Assembly (NCBI GenBank): GCA_024707265.1
Contig: JANQAB010000003.1
Location: 434,001 to 498,000 of the forward strand
Source of the DNA: Sporocytophaga sp.
Lineage (GTDB): Bacteria; Bacteroidota; Bacteroidia; Cytophagales; Cytophagaceae
Direction: 5' to 3'
DNA length: 64,000 bases
The notes beneath the pieces were generated by a model. The model searched no databases, was not told the origin of the DNA, and saw only the letters and a list, made by a program, of their open reading frames with translations. Within the stretch, counting starts at the first letter, position 1; each line of letters begins with the position of its first letter. The translations under genes were made by a program, and so were the position numbers. Shown in pieces: positions 26,243-35,153 of this stretch.

Positions 26243-27562
26243 ATGAAGGGGAAAAATTCCATTTTGGAAAAGAATATTGTATCACCGACGAAGGAGATAC
26301 TTAAAGAGCAATATCTGAAAACCAGAAATTCAACTGTAGCATTATGCAAATACCTAAAAACTGAAGATTACGTTGCGCAGCCTGCCATGGATGTTAGTCC
26401 TCCCAAATGGCATCTTGGTCATACAACATGGTTCTTTGAGTACTTCATTCTGATCGGTTATGCAGACAGATACAAAGAATACAATCCATCATTTGCCTAT
26501 TTTTTCAACAGTTACTATGAAAGCCTTGGAAACAGAGTGTTCAGAGGAGACAGGGGGAACATGACAAGACCTTCGGTAGAAGAAATTTATCAATATAGAA
26601 GTGTTGTAGATGAAGCTATTATTATGCTATTAGATTCTATTCCATTTCCTTCCGGAGAACTTTCAAAACTGATCACCATTGGTATTAATCACGAACAGCA
26701 GCATCAGGAACTCCTGATTACTGATATTAAATACATATTAGGGCATAACCCTTTATATCCATCTTTATTTCCTCAAAAGCAAACAACCCCTCCTTCAATT
26801 AACAGCCTCCAAGGATCTGCAGAGGAATACCTGGAAGTAGAAGAAGGCCTATATGAAATTGGAACTTCCGATACAGATAATTTCTCCTACGACAATGAAA
26901 GAGGAAAACACAAAGTATATCTCCATCCCTTTCAATTCCTTAATCGTCTTGTCACCAATGGAGAATACCTTGATTTCATTGAAGACAAAGGGTATCAGAA
27001 CTTCACTTTCTGGCTTTCTGAAGGATGGGATTGGATCAGCCGGAATCAGATAGAAGCCCCGCTATATTGGCACAAGATGGACAATTACTGGTTTTATTAT
27101 ACCCTTACAGAAGGCCTTACCAAGATTAATAAAAACAGCCCCGTTACACACATCAGCTTTTTCGAGGCAGATGCTTATGCCAGATGGAAAAATAAAAGAT
27201 TACTCACAGAGCAGGAATGGGAAAGCGCATGTCTGCATTACACTCCTCATCCCAGCAATAAAAATAACTTCATGGAAAGTCTGACTTTTGAGCCCAGGCC
27301 AAGAGAAAATGAAAACAGTCTTCAGTTATTCGGAGATTGCTGGGAATGGACCAACAGTGCTTATCTCCCCTACCCATATTATAAAAGAGAACCCGGTGCA
27401 CTTGGCGAATACAATGGTAAATTTATGATCAACCAGATGGTACTTAGAGGAGGTTCTTGCGCAACTCCTGTATCACATATTCGTCCCACATACAGAAATT
27501 TTTTTCAGACAGAAAAAAGATGGCAATACACAGGAATAAGATTGGCAGATTCTATATCATAA
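26243..27562 (+). CDS. egtB: Ergothioneine biosynthesis protein EgtB (iron-dependent sulfoxide synthase)
   Basis: This 439-residue protein joins an N-terminal DinB_2 domain and a C-terminal formylglycine-generating-enzyme-like domain. Likely iron ligands are His60 (in Leu-Gly-His-Thr-Thr-Trp-Phe) and His150 and His154 in His-Glu-Gln-Gln-His-Gln-Glu. The C-terminal domain ends with Gly-Gly-Ser-Cys-Ala-Thr-Pro and Arg-Trp-Gln-Tyr-Thr-Gly-Ile-Arg. EgtB forms the carbon-sulfur bond on trimethylhistidine (hercynine), using oxygen and cysteine or gamma-glutamylcysteine. egtD follows 7 bases later, which supports the call. egtA, egtC and egtE are not in the window, so the thiol donor cannot be assigned. 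Confidence 0.9.
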   Translation: MKGKNSILEKNIVSPTKEILKEQYLKTRNSTVALCKYLKTEDYVAQPAMDVSPPKWHLGHTTWFFEYFILIGYADRYKEYNPSFAYFFNSYYESLGNRVFRGDRGNMTRPSVEEIYQYRSVVDEAIIMLLDSIPFPSGELSKLITIGINHEQQHQELLITDIKYILGHNPLYPSLFPQKQTTPPSINSLQGSAEEYLEVEEGLYEIGTSDTDNFSYDNERGKHKVYLHPFQFLNRLVTNGEYLDFIEDKGYQNFTFWLSEGWDWISRNQIEAPLYWHKMDNYWFYYTLTEGLTKINKNSPVTHISFFEADAYARWKNKRLLTEQEWESACLHYTPHPSNKNNFMESLTFEPRPRENENSLQLFGDCWEWTNSAYLPYPYYKREPGALGEYNGKFMINQMVLRGGSCATPVSHIRPTYRNFFQTEKRWQYTGIRLADSIS

Positions 27563-27569
27563 AAGAGTA

Positions 27570-28547
27570 ATGGACATTTCAGAAATCGTGAAAACTATCA
27601 ACCAGGAGAACTTTGCGGAAGACCTGATCAAAGGACTAAGCAGCATTCCTAAATACCTACCATCAAGATATTTATATGATGACAAAGGAGATGCCTTATT
27701 TCAAAAAATAATGAAGCTTGAAGAATATTACGTTACAAGAGCTGAGTTTCAAATTCTTCAGAACAACAAGGAAGATCTCCTTGATTATTTTATTCATTAC
27801 AATAAACCTTTTGATCTTATTGAACTGGGTGCAGGTGATGGTCTTAAGACCAGGATACTCCTTAAATTTTTAATGGATAAAAAAGCCGCCTTTCAATACA
27901 TTCCTGTAGACATTTCCGAAAATATACTCAGGTTATTATCATCAGAGCTTCATAGAGAGTTTCCCGACCTGATACTAAATCCTCTTTGCAATGATTATTT
28001 CGGTGCTATGTCTGAATTACGAAGATTTGAAGGAAAAAGAAAAGTAGTGCTGTTTATGGGAGGTAATATCGGCAATTTCAGTCAGGAAGAAAGCCTTAGC
28101 TTCTACGCAGAACTTAGCAGGTGTTTAGTACCTGGCGATCTGGTTCTCACAGGTTTTGATCTAAAAAAAGACCCAAGGCTGATTTTAAAAGCTTATGATG
28201 ATTCTGAAGGCATTACAGCTGAATTCAACCTTAACTTACTGCAAAGAATCAACAAAGAGTTTGCAGGTGATTTTAAAACAAAAAACTTTATGCACTTCCC
28301 CTATTACGACCCTGAAACAGGGGAATGTAAAAGCTTTTTAGTCAGCTCAATAAATCAAAGTGTAAGATTAAAGGCACTTGATCTTACTATTGGGTTCAAA
28401 GCCTGGGAAAGTGTTCAGACTGAAGTATCAAAAAAATATTCAGAAAAAGAAATAGAAGAACTTGCTGATCATACAGGATTTGCCAGAATTCATAACTTTT
28501 ATGATGATCATAAATATTTCACAGACTCTCTTTGGGTGAAAAAATAA
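27570..28547 (+). CDS. egtD: L-histidine N-alpha-methyltransferase EgtD
   Basis: This 325-residue SAM-dependent methyltransferase has the family opening Leu-Pro-Ser-Arg-Tyr-Leu-Tyr-Asp-Asp-Lys-Gly-Asp-Ala-Leu-Phe, then Glu-Glu-Tyr-Tyr-Val-Thr-Arg-Ala-Glu, and the SAM loop Ile-Glu-Leu-Gly-Ala-Gly-Asp-Gly near residue 90. Phe-Met-Gly-Gly-Asn-Ile-Gly-Asn-Phe is also typical. EgtD trimethylates histidine to hercynine, the substrate of EgtB. It lies 7 bases after egtB and is certainly in the same operon. Confidence 0.92.
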   Translation: MDISEIVKTINQENFAEDLIKGLSSIPKYLPSRYLYDDKGDALFQKIMKLEEYYVTRAEFQILQNNKEDLLDYFIHYNKPFDLIELGAGDGLKTRILLKFLMDKKAAFQYIPVDISENILRLLSSELHREFPDLILNPLCNDYFGAMSELRRFEGKRKVVLFMGGNIGNFSQEESLSFYAELSRCLVPGDLVLTGFDLKKDPRLILKAYDDSEGITAEFNLNLLQRINKEFAGDFKTKNFMHFPYYDPETGECKSFLVSSINQSVRLKALDLTIGFKAWESVQTEVSKKYSEKEIEELADHTGFARIHNFYDDHKYFTDSLWVKK

Positions 28548-28693
28548 AAGTTACCACATTTTGCTTAATTTGCATCGCGAACCACACTGAAGGATAAAAT
28601 TGTTTAAATTACATATACTTTATAATTCTTTATATCAAAGAAATAAGGGATAGACTCATAAGTAGGTAAGCAATTTGAAATTTGTTAAGCAGG

Positions 28694-29521
28694 ATGAAAA
28701 GCGAATTTATTAACAAAGTATTTCTTTCTTACAAACTGGCGAAACCTAATCCCCAGCCTGAAAGCATATATGAAATTCTGAATGAATATTTAAAGCTGAT
28801 GTTTCCGGAATTATCTGAAAAGCAATACGGAAATATCGAAGAGGTTGAAGCAAGATATAAAGAATTGCACCTTCAGCTATTGTCTACTTTTCAATCGATG
28901 CAGAGGTATCTACCCAAAAAAGCTGAAGTGATTACCAATGGTTTTCTGGATTACCTGCCTGGTATATTTGACAAGCTAAAATCAGATGTTGAAGCAATTG
29001 TAGTCGGAGACCCAGCGGCTACCAGTGCATATGAGGTAATAAGGGCTTATCCGGGTTTTTATGCTATTGCCATGTACAGAATGGCCAATGTACTTTTTAA
29101 GATGTCGATTCCCGTTTTGGCAAGAATTATCACGGAATTTGCGCATTCAAAGACAGGTATTGATATTCACCCCGGAGCTGAAATCGGTTCCCACTTTTGC
29201 ATAGACCACGGAACAGGAATTGTTATAGGAGAAACCTCCGTAATCGGAAGCCATGTTAAAATATATCAGGGCGTTACCCTTGGAGCTCTAAGCGTTAATA
29301 AAAGTATGGCAAGCAAAAAAAGGCATCCTACAATTGAAGATCACGTGGTAATCTATGCCGGAGCAACCATCCTTGGCGCAGATACTATCATTGGTCATCA
29401 TAGCATTGTTGGAGGAAATGTGTGGCTGACCAAAACCGTCCCTCCATTTTCCACTGTATATCACAAAGCTCAGATTGAAATCGGTAAACTTGAAGACATT
29501 AAAGGACTTCCCGGATACTGA
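28694..29521 (+). CDS. cysE: Serine O-acetyltransferase
   Basis: The 275-residue protein (ATG 28694; an upstream TTG at 28682 is unlikely) has an N-terminal helical domain and a C-terminal left-handed beta-helix. The helix shows hexapeptide repeats and the catalytic region Asp-Ile-His-Pro-Gly-Ala-Glu-Ile-Gly and Ile-Asp-His-Gly-Thr-Gly-Ile-Val-Ile-Gly-Glu-Thr. It makes O-acetylserine from serine and acetyl-CoA, the first step of cysteine synthesis. cysM follows after 44 bases. The long N-terminal part fits the larger serine acetyltransferase type. Confidence 0.92.
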   Translation: MKSEFINKVFLSYKLAKPNPQPESIYEILNEYLKLMFPELSEKQYGNIEEVEARYKELHLQLLSTFQSMQRYLPKKAEVITNGFLDYLPGIFDKLKSDVEAIVVGDPAATSAYEVIRAYPGFYAIAMYRMANVLFKMSIPVLARIITEFAHSKTGIDIHPGAEIGSHFCIDHGTGIVIGETSVIGSHVKIYQGVTLGALSVNKSMASKKRHPTIEDHVVIYAGATILGADTIIGHHSIVGGNVWLTKTVPPFSTVYHKAQIEIGKLEDIKGLPGY

Positions 29522-29565
29522 TAATCAAAATATTATATATTAATAGATTAAAAAGTTTTACACCA

Positions 29566-30450
29566 ATGGCATCACTTCTTGACTTTGTAGGGAATACCCC
29601 ACTTGTCGAAATAAAAAATATTAACCCGAACAATGCTGTAAAAATTTTTGCTAAGCTGGAAGGACACAACCCCGGAGGAAGTGTAAAAGACAGAGCCGCT
29701 TACGGAATGATTAAAGGCGCGCTCTCCCGCGGTGAATTAAAACCAGGAATGAAGCTCGTAGAAGCAACAAGTGGAAATACCGGAATAGCTCTCGCCATGA
29801 TTGCACGTTTATTCGGACTGGAAATTGAGATCATCATGCCTTCAAATGCTACCAGAGAAAGGGTACTTACCATGGAAGCTTTTGGAGCAAAGGTGATTCT
29901 TACCCCTTCAGAAAAATCTATGGAAGGTGCTATTGACCTTGCACATGAGAAAGTTGGAGATGGAGGTTATTTTATGCTAAACCAGTTTGCGAATCCTGAC
30001 AATTACATGGCTCACTATTATGGCACAGGTCCTGAAATCTGGAAAGATACGGATCAGAAGATAACTCATTTTGTTTCTTCGATGGGGACGACAGGGACAA
30101 TAATGGGAACATCTAAATTTCTAAAAGAAAAAAATGAATCTATACAAATAGTGGGTGTTCAGCCTATGGATGGTTCGCAAATACCAGGTATCAGGAGATG
30201 GCCGAAGGAATATCTTCCTAAAATTTTTGATCCCTCAAGAATAGACAGAATTATTGATGTTTCACAGGAAGACGCAACCAACACAGCCAGAAAACTTAGT
30301 AAAGAAGAGGCTATTTTTGGAGGTATGAGCAGCGGTGGAGCTATGGCTGCATCAATTAAACTTGCTGCGGAACTGGAAAAAGGACTGATCGTTTGTATCA
30401 TTTGTGACCGTGGTGACAGATATCTGTCTACTGATTTATTTGGCCAATAA
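29566..30450 (+). CDS. cysM: Cysteine synthase B (O-acetylserine sulfhydrylase)
   Basis: This 294-residue PLP enzyme opens Phe-Val-Gly-Asn-Thr-Pro-Leu-Val-Glu. The PLP lysine is Lys41 in Gly-Gly-Ser-Val-Lys-Asp-Arg and the substrate loop is Thr-Ser-Gly-Asn-Thr-Gly (about 68-73). Gly-Thr-Thr-Gly-Thr-Ile-Met-Gly follows as the phosphate-binding loop, and Arg-Arg-Trp-Pro-Lys-Glu-Tyr-Leu-Pro is typical of CysM rather than CysK. It joins O-acetylserine with sulfide (or thiosulfate) to cysteine. Its place after cysE and behind the ergothioneine pair suggests a shared sulfur-supply unit. Confidence 0.9.
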   Translation: MASLLDFVGNTPLVEIKNINPNNAVKIFAKLEGHNPGGSVKDRAAYGMIKGALSRGELKPGMKLVEATSGNTGIALAMIARLFGLEIEIIMPSNATRERVLTMEAFGAKVILTPSEKSMEGAIDLAHEKVGDGGYFMLNQFANPDNYMAHYYGTGPEIWKDTDQKITHFVSSMGTTGTIMGTSKFLKEKNESIQIVGVQPMDGSQIPGIRRWPKEYLPKIFDPSRIDRIIDVSQEDATNTARKLSKEEAIFGGMSSGGAMAASIKLAAELEKGLIVCIICDRGDRYLSTDLFGQ

Positions 30451-30461
30451 AAGTCTAAAAA

Positions 30462-30509
30462 ACCTTTTAGATTGATATCAGTTTTCATTCTGAAATCAAT
30501 TTAAAAGGT
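30462..30509 (+). promoter_or_regulatory. Long imperfect hairpin between cysM and the following lipoprotein gene
   Basis: Two 20-base arms (30462-30481 and 30490-30509) are complementary at 18 of 20 positions around an 8-base loop. The hairpin starts 12 bases after the cysM stop and ends 3 bases before the next ATG, with no T tract after it. It may act as an mRNA 3' stabiliser or mask the start of the downstream gene. Confidence 0.5.
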
Positions 30510-30512
30510 CAA

Positions 30513-31136
30513 ATGTCTTTTTCATCTTCTTATATTCATAAAAGGATAGCGTTGCTGGTCGTAGTTTCTTACCTTTTCTCTTGTGAAAGTTCTAAAAAAA
30601 CATCAACAGGTTCTGAAACAACAGATTATACTGAAAGAGGAAATGTAGAGGTTCCGGATGAATATGCCATTTCTAAAGAGCGGGTAGGACATTTAACTGT
30701 TGATATGCCCATTGAAAATATTTTCAACTATTATGATAAATCCCAGGTGAACAAATCTGCATTTACATCTGAGGGACAAAAGTTTGAAGCCTATTTCATT
30801 AAAACCAGCAGAGATACCTCCAGATATCTGAGAATAGACCCTATATGCACAGACTCATGCAAAATATGGAGAATAAAAGTGAATGACAGAAGATATAAAA
30901 CAAGATCCGGATTGGGAATCGGCTCTAAGGTAGGCGAAATAAAAAGCTACCACTATATTGACTGGGCGGGAAATACGGAAGATGGCCCTGCCTTTGGACT
31001 TGAACGACTTGGCATAACCTTTCTAATTGATTCCACCTCTTTGCCCGCATCAGCAAGGGAAAATATAGATATTGAAACGCTGTCAGACTCTGCTAAAGTA
31101 TCTGGAATTTTGATTGCTAAAGGTCAAAGTCGTTAA
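30513..31136 (+). CDS. Lipoprotein of unknown function
   Basis: This 207-residue protein has a signal with lipobox Tyr-Leu-Phe-Ser-Cys (Cys near residue 24), then a Ser/Thr-rich linker and a soluble domain. The domain contains Ile-Cys-Thr-Asp-Ser-Cys, a possible disulfide pair, and Gly-Ile-Gly-Ser-Lys-Val-Gly-Glu-Ile. This last segment resembles other Bacteroidota lipoproteins that mention only a conserved 'GIG' turn. No family is recognised. It is 62 bases after cysM and separated from it by a long hairpin. Confidence 0.55.
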   Translation: MSFSSSYIHKRIALLVVVSYLFSCESSKKTSTGSETTDYTERGNVEVPDEYAISKERVGHLTVDMPIENIFNYYDKSQVNKSAFTSEGQKFEAYFIKTSRDTSRYLRIDPICTDSCKIWRIKVNDRRYKTRSGLGIGSKVGEIKSYHYIDWAGNTEDGPAFGLERLGITFLIDSTSLPASARENIDIETLSDSAKVSGILIAKGQSR

Positions 31137-31225
31137 TCCATCTTATTTCAACATCCGTCAGAATTCAATATTCCCGGATTTATCATATTCTTAAAATAAG
31201 GCGTCATTCCGATTTATATAAAAAT

Positions 31226-31243
31226 GAGAGTGTCTTAACTCTC
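31226..31243. terminator. Weak hairpin between convergent genes
   Basis: GAGAGT (31226-31231) pairs with ACTCTC (31238-31243) directly next to the stop of the short-chain dehydrogenase gene, with an A/T-rich flank that reads as a T-rich tail on the minus strand. Confidence 0.35.
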
Positions 31244-31969
31244 TTAAACTTCATTGACAGACATTACTACTCCTTTATAATCATTTTCATTTTCCAGTAG
31301 TTTCCATATCTTCTCAGCAACCTTTTCTGGTGATACAAGCATATGTTCTTTTTTATAATTAATAAACTCCTCTACCCGACTGAAATCTTCTGGAGAAACT
31401 TTTCTAATTTCAGTTTGCATTGGCGTATCTAGGATTCCAGGCGCAAGAGAGAAAAATCTGAAATTGCTATGAGAAAATTTGGCTTCGTTGGCTGCTACAG
31501 CGGTCTGCATATCAAGAGCTGCTTTTGAACTACAATAAACAGACCACCCGTCCACAGGCTTTTTTCCGGCACCGGAGCTTATGTTTAATATCAATTTTGA
31601 AGCATCATTATTTCTATACCTGGTAACAAATTCATTCATCAGCAAAGCAGGCGCTATCACATTACAATTATAACCTTCGATGATCTTTCGATCATGTTGC
31701 TTTCCCAGATAGGTTATTTCACCAATATTACCTGCATTGTTAATCAGGCATATCTTTGAAGGGTTTCTGAAATTGGGAAAAATACTATTGTAAAATTTAT
31801 GGAGTGAATCAACCTCAGAGAGGTTAATAAACAAGTGTTCGTAATTATCGTCGTGAATAGAGACAGTGCGGGATATTCCTATAACAAAATTACCGGGATC
31901 AGACAAAATACGTTCTGCAATTGCTTTTCCTAATCCTTTGCTGGTTCCTGTAATGATATAATATTTCAT
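31244..31969 (-). CDS. Short-chain dehydrogenase/reductase (benzil/sepiapterin reductase-like)
   Basis: This 241-residue Rossmann enzyme has Thr-Gly-Thr-Ser-Lys-Gly-Leu-Gly (about 8-15, nucleotide binding), Asn-Asn-Ala-Gly near residue 77, a catalytic Ser in Leu-Asn-Ile-Ser-Ser-Gly, and Tyr-Cys-Ser-Ser-Lys (YxxxK). The pattern fits the YueD-like benzil reductase/sepiapterin reductase branch and an NADPH cofactor is likely. The natural substrate is unknown. The ATG overlaps the stop of the histidine kinase gene by 4 bases, so the two are translated together. Confidence 0.85.
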   Translation of the reverse strand: MKYYIITGTSKGLGKAIAERILSDPGNFVIGISRTVSIHDDNYEHLFINLSEVDSLHKFYNSIFPNFRNPSKICLINNAGNIGEITYLGKQHDRKIIEGYNCNVIAPALLMNEFVTRYRNNDASKLILNISSGAGKKPVDGWSVYCSSKAALDMQTAVAANEAKFSHSNFRFFSLAPGILDTPMQTEIRKVSPEDFSRVEEFINYKKEHMLVSPEKVAEKIWKLLENENDYKGVVMSVNEV

Positions 31970-33618
31970 AGTTCGAGATCGGCTTCCTTTTTCATAGAAT
32001 AACCGGGAATCTCAATTATAGTTGTAGTACCTTCAGAAATCTTGGAATGTAGCTGTATCCGGCCTTTTAACTTTTCAATAACACTTTTAACGATGTATAG
32101 CCCCAACCCGGAACCATCCGACAATTCTGTTCCCCTGTAAAACATATCAAATATCCTTTCCTTTGCATCTTCCTGAATACCAATTCCATTATCAGTAAAA
32201 ACAGCTCTTATTAATAGTGAAGTACCGCTGATATTTATTGAAAGAAATGAATCAGTGATATTGATACGCTGATACTTTATAGCATTGGAAATGATATTTT
32301 TGAAAATAATTTTTAACCTGATCAGATCTGAGCAGAATTGACCGTCACATGAAATATCCCAGGAAATATTAATCCTGTCTGCGTTTTTCAGGAACCTCAG
32401 TTCATCTATGGCTTCTTGTATGAGTATGGAAAAATCAATTGGGCGTTGTTCCATATCAAGACGGTCATTTCTTGATATGGAAAGGAGATTAATGATATAG
32501 TTATCAAGTTTTTTGGCCGAATCCCCCACAAAAGACATATATTGTTTAAGCTTTTGTGTATCCTTTTCTTCCAGAGAAATTTCTACTAGTCCCCGAATGG
32601 AAGTAAGGGGAGCTCTCAGATCGTGTGATGCTCTGTACACAAAATGATCCAGTTCAAAATTGATTTTTTTTAGCTCTTCTTCAGCTTGTTTTTCCTTTGA
32701 AATATCTCTGGCTATGGTAGATATGTATTCCAGATGTCCCTGAGAATCCAGGTGGGCAATAATTACCTGAGATACTGGAATAATTTTCCCTTCAGAAGTG
32801 ATAAACCTGGTTTCTCCCTGCCAGGTCCCATGTTTAAGGGCATATGGAATAGCCTCCGAAATCAAATATTTATAAACATCCGGGGGATGCATTTCTGCTA
32901 AACTCCTTCTGATATTACCATCGTTATTTTTTTCATCCAATAGCTTAACTCCGGCATAATTCATATAAACATTCTGCCCTTGAACATTAACCATTGCAAC
33001 AAGATCTGAAGTCGCTTCCAGAATTTTATTTGTTCTGTTATTCTGCTGTTCTATTAATAATTTATCAGTAATATTCCGTACCAGGTAAATATAGTTCTCA
33101 CCTGAAGGGAAAACTGTTATTTCAAACTGATTGAGGACCCCTTTCATAAAGGCTTCATAAGAAAAAGTCAAAGACTTTCTTTTCTCCATTATCATTTGGC
33201 CTATCAGTTTATCCCTTTCCGGAGTGGATGCCGATTTAAAAAGATCATCGAATCTTTTACCGGCAATCGCTTCAAATTTATATCCGGAGATTTCCTCAGC
33301 AGCTTTATTCCAATAAATGAATCTGAAATCTTTATCGCATATGCAACAAATATCGGAGATATTGTCAAGCAGCGTAACCATATTGTCAGCATTGACTTTA
33401 TTTATTACATCCTTTCTGCTTTGGGTGAATACTTTTAAAGACAATAAATTAATAACTACAAGAGCAATTATTAGTGCTGTGAATATCAAATAGCTATAAA
33501 GCGAGTCTTCATAGGTATTGGTAAAAATAAAATATGCAAAAGCAAGGCTAGTTCCTGATAATAGAAATAACCTTAAAATTACTGTACTCCTGTTAATGTC
33601 GCCTTGAAAAATTGTCAT
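31966..33618 (-). CDS. Membrane-bound PAS-domain sensor histidine kinase
   Basis: The 550-residue protein (ATG 33618; the TTG at 33630 is less likely) has two N-terminal membrane helices and two PAS domains (about 80-200 and 205-320). The HisKA block follows with the phospho-His in Ala-Ser-His-Asp-Leu-Arg-Ala-Pro-Leu. The HATPase domain has its N box (Lys-Asn-Ile-Ile-Ser-Asn-Ala-Ile-Lys), Asp-Asn-Gly-Ile-Gly and Gly-Ser-Gly-Leu-Gly-Leu. No response regulator lies next to it. It is transcribed with the short-chain dehydrogenase gene. Confidence 0.88.
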   Translation of the reverse strand: MTIFQGDINRSTVILRLFLLSGTSLAFAYFIFTNTYEDSLYSYLIFTALIIALVVINLLSLKVFTQSRKDVINKVNADNMVTLLDNISDICCICDKDFRFIYWNKAAEEISGYKFEAIAGKRFDDLFKSASTPERDKLIGQMIMEKRKSLTFSYEAFMKGVLNQFEITVFPSGENYIYLVRNITDKLLIEQQNNRTNKILEATSDLVAMVNVQGQNVYMNYAGVKLLDEKNNDGNIRRSLAEMHPPDVYKYLISEAIPYALKHGTWQGETRFITSEGKIIPVSQVIIAHLDSQGHLEYISTIARDISKEKQAEEELKKINFELDHFVYRASHDLRAPLTSIRGLVEISLEEKDTQKLKQYMSFVGDSAKKLDNYIINLLSISRNDRLDMEQRPIDFSILIQEAIDELRFLKNADRINISWDISCDGQFCSDLIRLKIIFKNIISNAIKYQRINITDSFLSINISGTSLLIRAVFTDNGIGIQEDAKERIFDMFYRGTELSDGSGLGLYIVKSVIEKLKGRIQLHSKISEGTTTIIEIPGYSMKKEADLEL

Positions 33619-33700
33619 AAAAATCTGCAACCCGTCTTATAAAACTTGCACAAAAATCCTAATACTGTTTGAGTTACGAGTTTACTAACAATTTAGTCAT

Positions 33701-33737
33701 AAAAAAAGGCATGATAATTCTTATCTGCCTTTTTTTT
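33701..33737 (-). terminator. Hairpin terminator downstream of hslU
   Basis: AAAAAAAGGCA (33701-33711) pairs with TGCCTTTTTTT (from 33726). It lies 19 bases beyond the hslU stop and gives a T tract on the coding strand. Confidence 0.7.
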
Positions 33738-33755
33738 AAAAAAAATATTTTTTTG

Positions 33756-35153
33756 CTATAAAATATACTGACTTAAATCCTGATTTTTGACTAGTCCGGA
33801 CAACCTTTCGGATACAATTTCTTTAGTAATTAAAATTTTTGCGTTTGGGCCAATTTTTTCAGGGACATCAAACATTATTTCATTTAACAAATGGCTCATT
33901 ACTGTGTGAAGCCTTCTTGCTCCAATATTTTCTACTTCAGTATTTACGCTGAAAGCTATTTCTGCAATTTTCTCCAGAGCATCTTCCATGAATGTAAGTT
34001 CAACGCCCTCAGCATTCAACATGGCCCGATATTGTTTGGTCAAAGCATTTTTAGGTGCTTTCAGTATCTGAAAAAAGTCTTCCTTAGTAAGGCTATTCAG
34101 CTCCACCCTGATTGGAAACCTTCCTTGCAATTCGGGAATTAAGTCTGACGGCTTGGAGATGTGAAATGCTCCTGCAGCTACAAAAAGGATATGATCTGTC
34201 TGAATTACCCCATATTTTGTATTAACAGAACTTCCTTCAACAATTGGTAACAGATCTCTCTGTACCCCTTCTCTGCTGACATCTGGGCCACCTCCTCCAT
34301 TTTTTCTGGAACCGGAAGCTATTTTATCAATTTCATCAATAAATATAATTCCTGTATTTTCTGCTTTTTTTATGGCCTCTTCCTTCACCTCATCCATGTC
34401 TATAAGTTTAGCTGCCTCTTCTTCCAGTAATAACTTTCTGGCTTCACCAATAGCAACTTTCCTCTTTTTGGTTTTTTTGGGCATCATGCCACTAATCATT
34501 TCCTGAATATTCATCATGGAAACTTCATCCATGCCTCCGCCGATCACACCAACTCCCGGATTGCTACTCGAAGAAACATTAATTTCAATCTTCCTTTCAT
34601 CCAGTTCTCCCGATTTAATTTTCTCCCTGAACTTTTCTCTGGTTCTTTCATTCAGTTCATGGTCATCGTCGGACGAAGATGGAGATGGAACTTCTCCTGT
34701 AAAAATCCCGGATGGACTCTTTTTTAATGGGGGAATGAGCGCATCAAGGATAATATCTTCAACTATTTGTGCTGCTTTAGCCTTAACATCTTCTTTCTTG
34801 CGGGCTTTGACCATGTTTACAGACTGCTCCACAAGATCTCTAACCATGCTCTCCACATCTCTTCCCACATATCCCACCTCTGTAAATTTTGAAGCCTCAA
34901 CTTTAGTAAAAGGAGCATCAGCAACTTTTGCCAGTCTTCTGGCTATTTCTGTTTTACCCACTCCTGTTGCACCAATCATCAGAATATTATTAGGAACAAT
35001 CTCCTTTTGCATATCCTGTCCGGCATTCATACGCCTCCATCTGTTTCTCAAGGCAATAGCAACATTTCTCTTTGCATCGTGCTGACCTATTATATATTTA
35101 TCAAGCTCCTCTACAATTTGCCTGGGGGTTAAATAGCTGTTATTATCAATCAT
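33756..35153 (-). CDS. hslU: ATP-dependent protease ATPase subunit HslU (ClpY)
   Basis: This 465-residue AAA+ unfoldase has the start [11 protein letters not shown], Walker A Gly-Ala-Thr-Gly-Val-Gly-Lys-Thr-Glu, the pore loop Gly-Tyr-Val-Gly, an intermediate domain of about 130 residues, Walker B Phe-Ile-Asp-Glu-Ile-Asp-Lys and the C-terminal Gly-Ala-Arg-Arg-Leu sensor. It works with HslV, which is not in the window. The start ATG overlaps the porQ stop by 1 base, so it is coupled to porQ. Confidence 0.95.
   Translation of the reverse strand: MIDNNSYLTPRQIVEELDKYIIGQHDAKRNVAIALRNRWRRMNAGQDMQKEIVPNNILMIGATGVGKTEIARRLAKVADAPFTKVEASKFTEVGYVGRDVESMVRDLVEQSVNMVKARKKEDVKAKAAQIVEDIILDALIPPLKKSPSGIFTGEVPSPSSSDDDHELNERTREKFREKIKSGELDERKIEINVSSSSNPGVGVIGGGMDEVSMMNIQEMISGMMPKKTKKRKVAIGEARKLLLEEEAAKLIDMDEVKEEAIKKAENTGIIFIDEIDKIASGSRKNGGGGPDVSREGVQRDLLPIVEGSSVNTKYGVIQTDHILFVAAGAFHISKPSDLIPELQGRFPIRVELNSLTKEDFFQILKAPKNALTKQYRAMLNAEGVELTFMEDALEKIAEIAFSVNTEVENIGARRLHTVMSHLLNEIMFDVPEKIGPNAKILITKEIVSERLSGLVKNQDLSQYIL

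Noticed and set aside
34516..35085. Plus-strand frame of 189 codons opposite hslU
   Set aside because: hslU is unmistakable on the other strand; the antisense frame is Ser/Thr-rich from the codon pattern and has no family features.
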